A stretch of DNA of 64,000 nucleotides from Arthrobacter sp. ISL-95 (GTDB lineage: Bacteria; Actinomycetota; Actinomycetes; Actinomycetales; Micrococcaceae), in NCBI RefSeq assembly GCF_018613695.1, contig NZ_JAGGPR010000001.1, positions 1 to 64,000 of the forward strand. The letters are read 5' to 3'. The notes under the pieces are model-generated. The model had not been told where the DNA came from. It did no database searches and saw only the letters and a program-made list of their open reading frames with translations. The translations under genes and the position numbers were made by a program. This document shows, one piece after another, positions 61,204 to 64,000 of this stretch. Numbering within the stretch: the stretch's first letter is position 1; each line of letters begins with the position of its first letter.

Positions 61204-64000
61204 ATGGATAATGACCAGGTTGTAGCCGTTAATGACGAGGCAGCTCCCGCGGAAACTGCGGAAGCGCCCAAGAAAGCCACCAGGACCCGGCGCAAGGCTG
61301 CGCCCAAGGTTGCTGCTGACGTGGAGGCACCTGCCGCAGAGGTGTCCGCCCCGGATGCAGCCGCCGAGGCCACCGCAGCACCGGCGCGCCGCACCCGTTC
61401 CCGTAAAAAGGTGGAGCCCGCCGAGCCGCTGCCGGGTTTGGGAGACGAAGGTACTGCAGAGGCCAGCCCCGAATCAGCCGCCGAGCCTGCCCCCGAAAAG
61501 CCGGTCCGCCGTCGTCGTACTACCAAACCCAAAGCTGAGGCCGTAGAGGTGCCCGCTGCTGCGGCAGCCATCGAAGAAAGCACGACGCCGGGCGAGGCCT
61601 CCCAGCCGGAAGAGCCTGCCGCTGAAGAGGCGGCCCCGGCCGCAGCAGGGGAAGCCGCCTCCGAGGAGCCGGCCTCGGCAGCATCCACTTCCCTGTTCAT
61701 GGAGCCTGTTTCCATCACCTCCATGATCTTCCAAGCCCCGGACCTCACCACGGTTCCCCGTGTTGCCGCGGTGGAAGAGAAGGCCGAGGAGCCCGAAGAA
61801 GAAACCGAAGCCGGTGCTGAGGGCGAGCTTGAAGATGCGGGAAGCCGTCGTCGCCGCAGGAGCCGTGGCCGCCGTGGACGCCGCGGAACCGAACGCGACG
61901 AGAATGAGACTGAAGACGGCACCGAGTCCGAGTCCGAGGACGAGGAAGCGCCGGCAGCTGAGGCTCTTGAAGAAGGTGTGACGTCGCGTCGTCGTCGCCG
62001 CCGCCGTCGTGGAGACCAGGATCTTGAACTGACCGGCGGCACGGATGATGATCCGCCCAACACCGTCACCCGTGTGCGCGCCCCCCGCCCCGTGACCGAA
62101 ACTGCTCCGTCCAACCGCGTGACGGCCGTCAAGGGCTCCACCAGGCTGGAGGCCAAGAAGCAGCGACGCCGCGAGTCCCGGGAGACCGGACGCCGCCGCC
62201 AGGTCATCACCGAGGCCGAGTTCCTTGCCCGGCGCGAGTCGGTGGACCGCCAAATGATTGTCCGTCAGCGCGACGACAGAATTCAGATTGGTGTCCTGGA
62301 AGACGGCGTGCTCGCCGAGCACTTCGTGTCCAAGACCCAGCAGGACTCCCTGATCGGCAACGTGTACCTGGGCAAGGTCCAGAATGTGCTGCCTTCCATG
62401 GAAGCCGCTTTCGTGGACATCGGACGTGGCCGCAACGCCGTCCTGTACGCCGGTGAAGTCAACTGGGACGCGGTCAACCTCGAAGGCCAGCCGCGCCGGA
62501 TCGAGAACGCCCTGAAATCCGGCGACTCCGTCCTGGTCCAGGTCACCAAAGACCCCGTAGGTCATAAGGGCGCCCGCCTCACCAGCCAGATCTCCTTGCC
62601 GGGCCGCTACCTGGTGTACGTGCCCGGTGGTTCCATGACCGGCATCTCACGCAAGCTGCCCGACGTCGAACGCAACCGCCTCAAGCGCATCCTGAAGGAT
62701 CGCTTGCCCGAAAACGCGGGCGTTATTGTCCGTACTGCCGCTGAGGGTGCGTCGGAGGAAGAACTGACGCACGACATCAACCGTCTGCGCGCACAGTGGG
62801 AAGGCATCGAAGGGCAGGCCTCGTCCACCAAGGTCCTGGCTCCTGAACTCCTGTACGGCGAACCCGACCTCACCATCAAGGTGGTTCGCGACGTCTTCAA
62901 TGAGGACTTCTCCAAGCTGATCGTCTCCGGTGACGACGCCTGGGACACCATTGAGGCCTACGTGACGTACGTTGCCCCTGACCTGGTGGGCCGCCTTGAA
63001 AAGTGGACCAAGGATCAGGACATCTTTGCTGCCTGGCGCATCGATGAGCAGATCCACAAGGCACTGGAACGGAAGGTCTTCCTGCCCTCCGGTGGTTCCT
63101 TGGTCATCGACCGCACCGAGGCCATGACCGTGGTGGACGTCAACACAGGCAAGTTCACCGGCAGCGGTGGAAACCTCGAAGAAACAGTCACCAAGAACAA
63201 CCTTGAAGCGGCCGAGGAAGTGGTTCGCCAGCTCCGTTTGCGGGATATCGGCGGCATTATTGTCATCGACTTTATCGACATGGTCCTGGAATCCAACCGC
63301 GACCTCGTGCTGCGACGCATGGTGGAGTGCCTTGGCCGTGACCGCACCAAGCACCAGGTGGCCGAGGTGACGTCTCTGGGCTTGGTCCAGATGACACGCA
63401 AGCGCATGGGCACTGGCCTCCTTGAGGTTTTCGGCGAGCAGTGCGAGCACTGTGCCGGCCGTGGCGTCGTGACGCACGACGAACCCGTTGAGCACCGCCG
63501 CGCCAACGTTGTAGCTGCCGAACATCACCGGCCGCACACCGAGGTGCAGCAGCCTGCTGCTGCACGGACCGAACGCAAGCGCCGCCGCGGGAAGGGTGGG
63601 GGACAGGCCATTGCCGAAGCCCCCGCTCAGGTCCATACGCCTGCGTCCGCCCCGGTTGCCCCCGCGACCACGGCTGAACCGCAGGATCCTGCCCGGCAAG
63701 CCAAGGCTGAGGCCACCAGGGCTGCTTTGGCGACCATCGCAGCTGCAGCGCATGCCGCACACCTGCATGACGACGAAGTTCACCGCGCAGAAGAGCAAGC
63801 ACGGGCCGCCGGGCAGCACGAGCCAACCAGCACCGCATCCGGAATTGCGGCCAGCGGTGAAGCAGCAGCGACTGCCCACGAAGCAGCAGTCCAGGAAGCG
63901 AGGTCTACTCCGGTCCTTCGCTTCGGCGGAGAAGAAGTTGCCTTGCCGTTCGTGGAGCACCACGAGGAACCGCAGGCAGCCCAGCCTGCCATGAGCCTGG
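61204..64000 (+). CDS. rne: Ribonuclease E/G, N-terminal 932 residues (cut by the window edge)
   Basis: The endonuclease that starts mRNA decay and matures rRNA/tRNA. Residues 1-340 are a low-complexity Ala/Glu/Pro/Arg region with runs of Arg (for example SRRRRRRRRGD near 260), typical of actinobacterial RNase E with arms on both sides. The catalytic core begins around 355 with an S1 domain (IGNVYLGKVQNVLPSMEAAFVDIGR), then the catalytic acids in VVDVNTGKF (about 643) and VIDFIDM (about 687), and the zinc-link CEHC (about 746-749). From about 770 a second disordered arm, rich in Ala/His/Glu, runs to the edge. AGGAG lies eleven bases before the ATG. No stop is met. Confidence 0.95.
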   Translation, partial: MDNDQVVAVNDEAAPAETAEAPKKATRTRRKAAPKVAADVEAPAAEVSAPDAAAEATAAPARRTRSRKKVEPAEPLPGLGDEGTAEASPESAAEPAPEKPVRRRRTTKPKAEAVEVPAAAAAIEESTTPGEASQPEEPAAEEAAPAAAGEAASEEPASAASTSLFMEPVSITSMIFQAPDLTTVPRVAAVEEKAEEPEEETEAGAEGELEDAGSRRRRRSRGRRGRRGTERDENETEDGTESESEDEEAPAAEALEEGVTSRRRRRRRRGDQDLELTGGTDDDPPNTVTRVRAPRPVTETAPSNRVTAVKGSTRLEAKKQRRRESRETGRRRQVITEAEFLARRESVDRQMIVRQRDDRIQIGVLEDGVLAEHFVSKTQQDSLIGNVYLGKVQNVLPSMEAAFVDIGRGRNAVLYAGEVNWDAVNLEGQPRRIENALKSGDSVLVQVTKDPVGHKGARLTSQISLPGRYLVYVPGGSMTGISRKLPDVERNRLKRILKDRLPENAGVIVRTAAEGASEEELTHDINRLRAQWEGIEGQASSTKVLAPELLYGEPDLTIKVVRDVFNEDFSKLIVSGDDAWDTIEAYVTYVAPDLVGRLEKWTKDQDIFAAWRIDEQIHKALERKVFLPSGGSLVIDRTEAMTVVDVNTGKFTGSGGNLEETVTKNNLEAAEEVVRQLRLRDIGGIIVIDFIDMVLESNRDLVLRRMVECLGRDRTKHQVAEVTSLGLVQMTRKRMGTGLLEVFGEQCEHCAGRGVVTHDEPVEHRRANVVAAEHHRPHTEVQQPAAARTERKRRRGKGGGQAIAEAPAQVHTPASAPVAPATTAEPQDPARQAKAEATRAALATIAAAAHAAHLHDDEVHRAEEQARAAGQHEPTSTASGIAASGEAAATAHEAAVQEARSTPVLRFGGEEVALPFVEHHEEPQAAQPAMSL

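Noticed and set aside
60867..61211. A 114-codon plus-strand frame between the VKOR and rne genes
   Set aside because: No ribosome binding site, no recognisable protein pattern, and it overlaps the rne start. Best read as leader DNA.
62647..63963. A 438-codon minus-strand frame opposite the RNase E core
   Set aside because: The plus frame carries S1, catalytic Asp and CxxC motifs; the reverse frame is its shadow.
1..64000. CRISPR arrays, prophage, transposase or integrase genes, restriction systems
   Set aside because: No regularly spaced repeats and no such proteins were found. The HNH protein at 22360 is a membrane-anchored nuclease of the GmrSD/DUF1524 type without a restriction or homing partner.

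Overview
The window is a piece of a high-GC actinobacterial chromosome, most likely an Arthrobacter/Paenarthrobacter-type member of the Micrococcaceae. The evidence is the mix of ATG, GTG and TTG starts, many promoters with no 5' leader, paired clpP genes, a trHbO globin, a mycothiol-associated DsbA-like protein and an MptB-type mannosyltransferase. Much of the gene content is also neighbouring in Mycobacterium tuberculosis: aceE | DUF3052 | ahpE at the left end, and tig-clpP1-clpP2-clpX, rpiB-nei, pepN, glbO, ettA, ssbB, folC-DUF4233-ndk and rne further right. That comparison is from memory, not from a search. I see no prophage, insertion sequence, CRISPR array or plasmid function.

Left part (1-14 kb): the first codons of a minus-strand gene (probably aceE), DUF3052, an AhpE peroxiredoxin, a sirtuin and tRNA-Val. 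A sugar-acid/hydroxy-acid block follows: an IclR regulator, an MHS-type MFS transporter, a membrane O-acyltransferase (apparently a bystander), a D-2-hydroxyacid dehydrogenase, a 3-hydroxyisobutyrate-dehydrogenase-like enzyme, idnO- and idnD-like dehydrogenases, a GntR/FadR regulator and gnd. Three copies of TGTTCA-N6-TGA lie at the predicted transcription starts of iclR, the transporter and the divergent dehydrogenase promoters. This suggests one IclR-controlled regulon and is the most interesting system-level signal here.

Middle (14-31 kb): an SDR, cysK-cysE, msrA, a Nif3-like protein, a coiled-coil protein with a decayed zinc ribbon, yaaA, RNase P RNA, a long-form GAPDH behind a terminator-like leader hairpin, an HNH nuclease behind 19-bp tandem repeats, def with an acyltransferase-like gene, tRNA-His, orn, mptB, an AlkD-like protein, map, a C-terminally damaged GNAT gene, a second SSB and tRNA-Arg.

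Right part (31-64 kb): ettA, tesB, globin-mscS, an epimerase-like gene, osmC, pepN, a DUF1648-like membrane protein, rpiB-nei, tRNA-Gly, tRNA-Pro, tig, clpP1-clpP2-clpX, a Rv2466c-like protein lacking its second active-site Cys, a second Fpg/Nei glycosylase, valS, an SDR, an EEP-family protein, a T-box-controlled ileS-folC-DUF4233-ndk group, a VKOR protein and the first 932 codons of rne, which runs off the right edge.

Most genes are housekeeping: protein synthesis and quality control, tRNA charging, DNA repair, sulfur and thiol metabolism, and central carbon metabolism. Recurrent themes are leaderless promoters (-10 hexamer 6-7 nt before the start codon), convergent genes whose stop codons overlap, and several proteins that have lost zinc or redox cysteines usual for their families.
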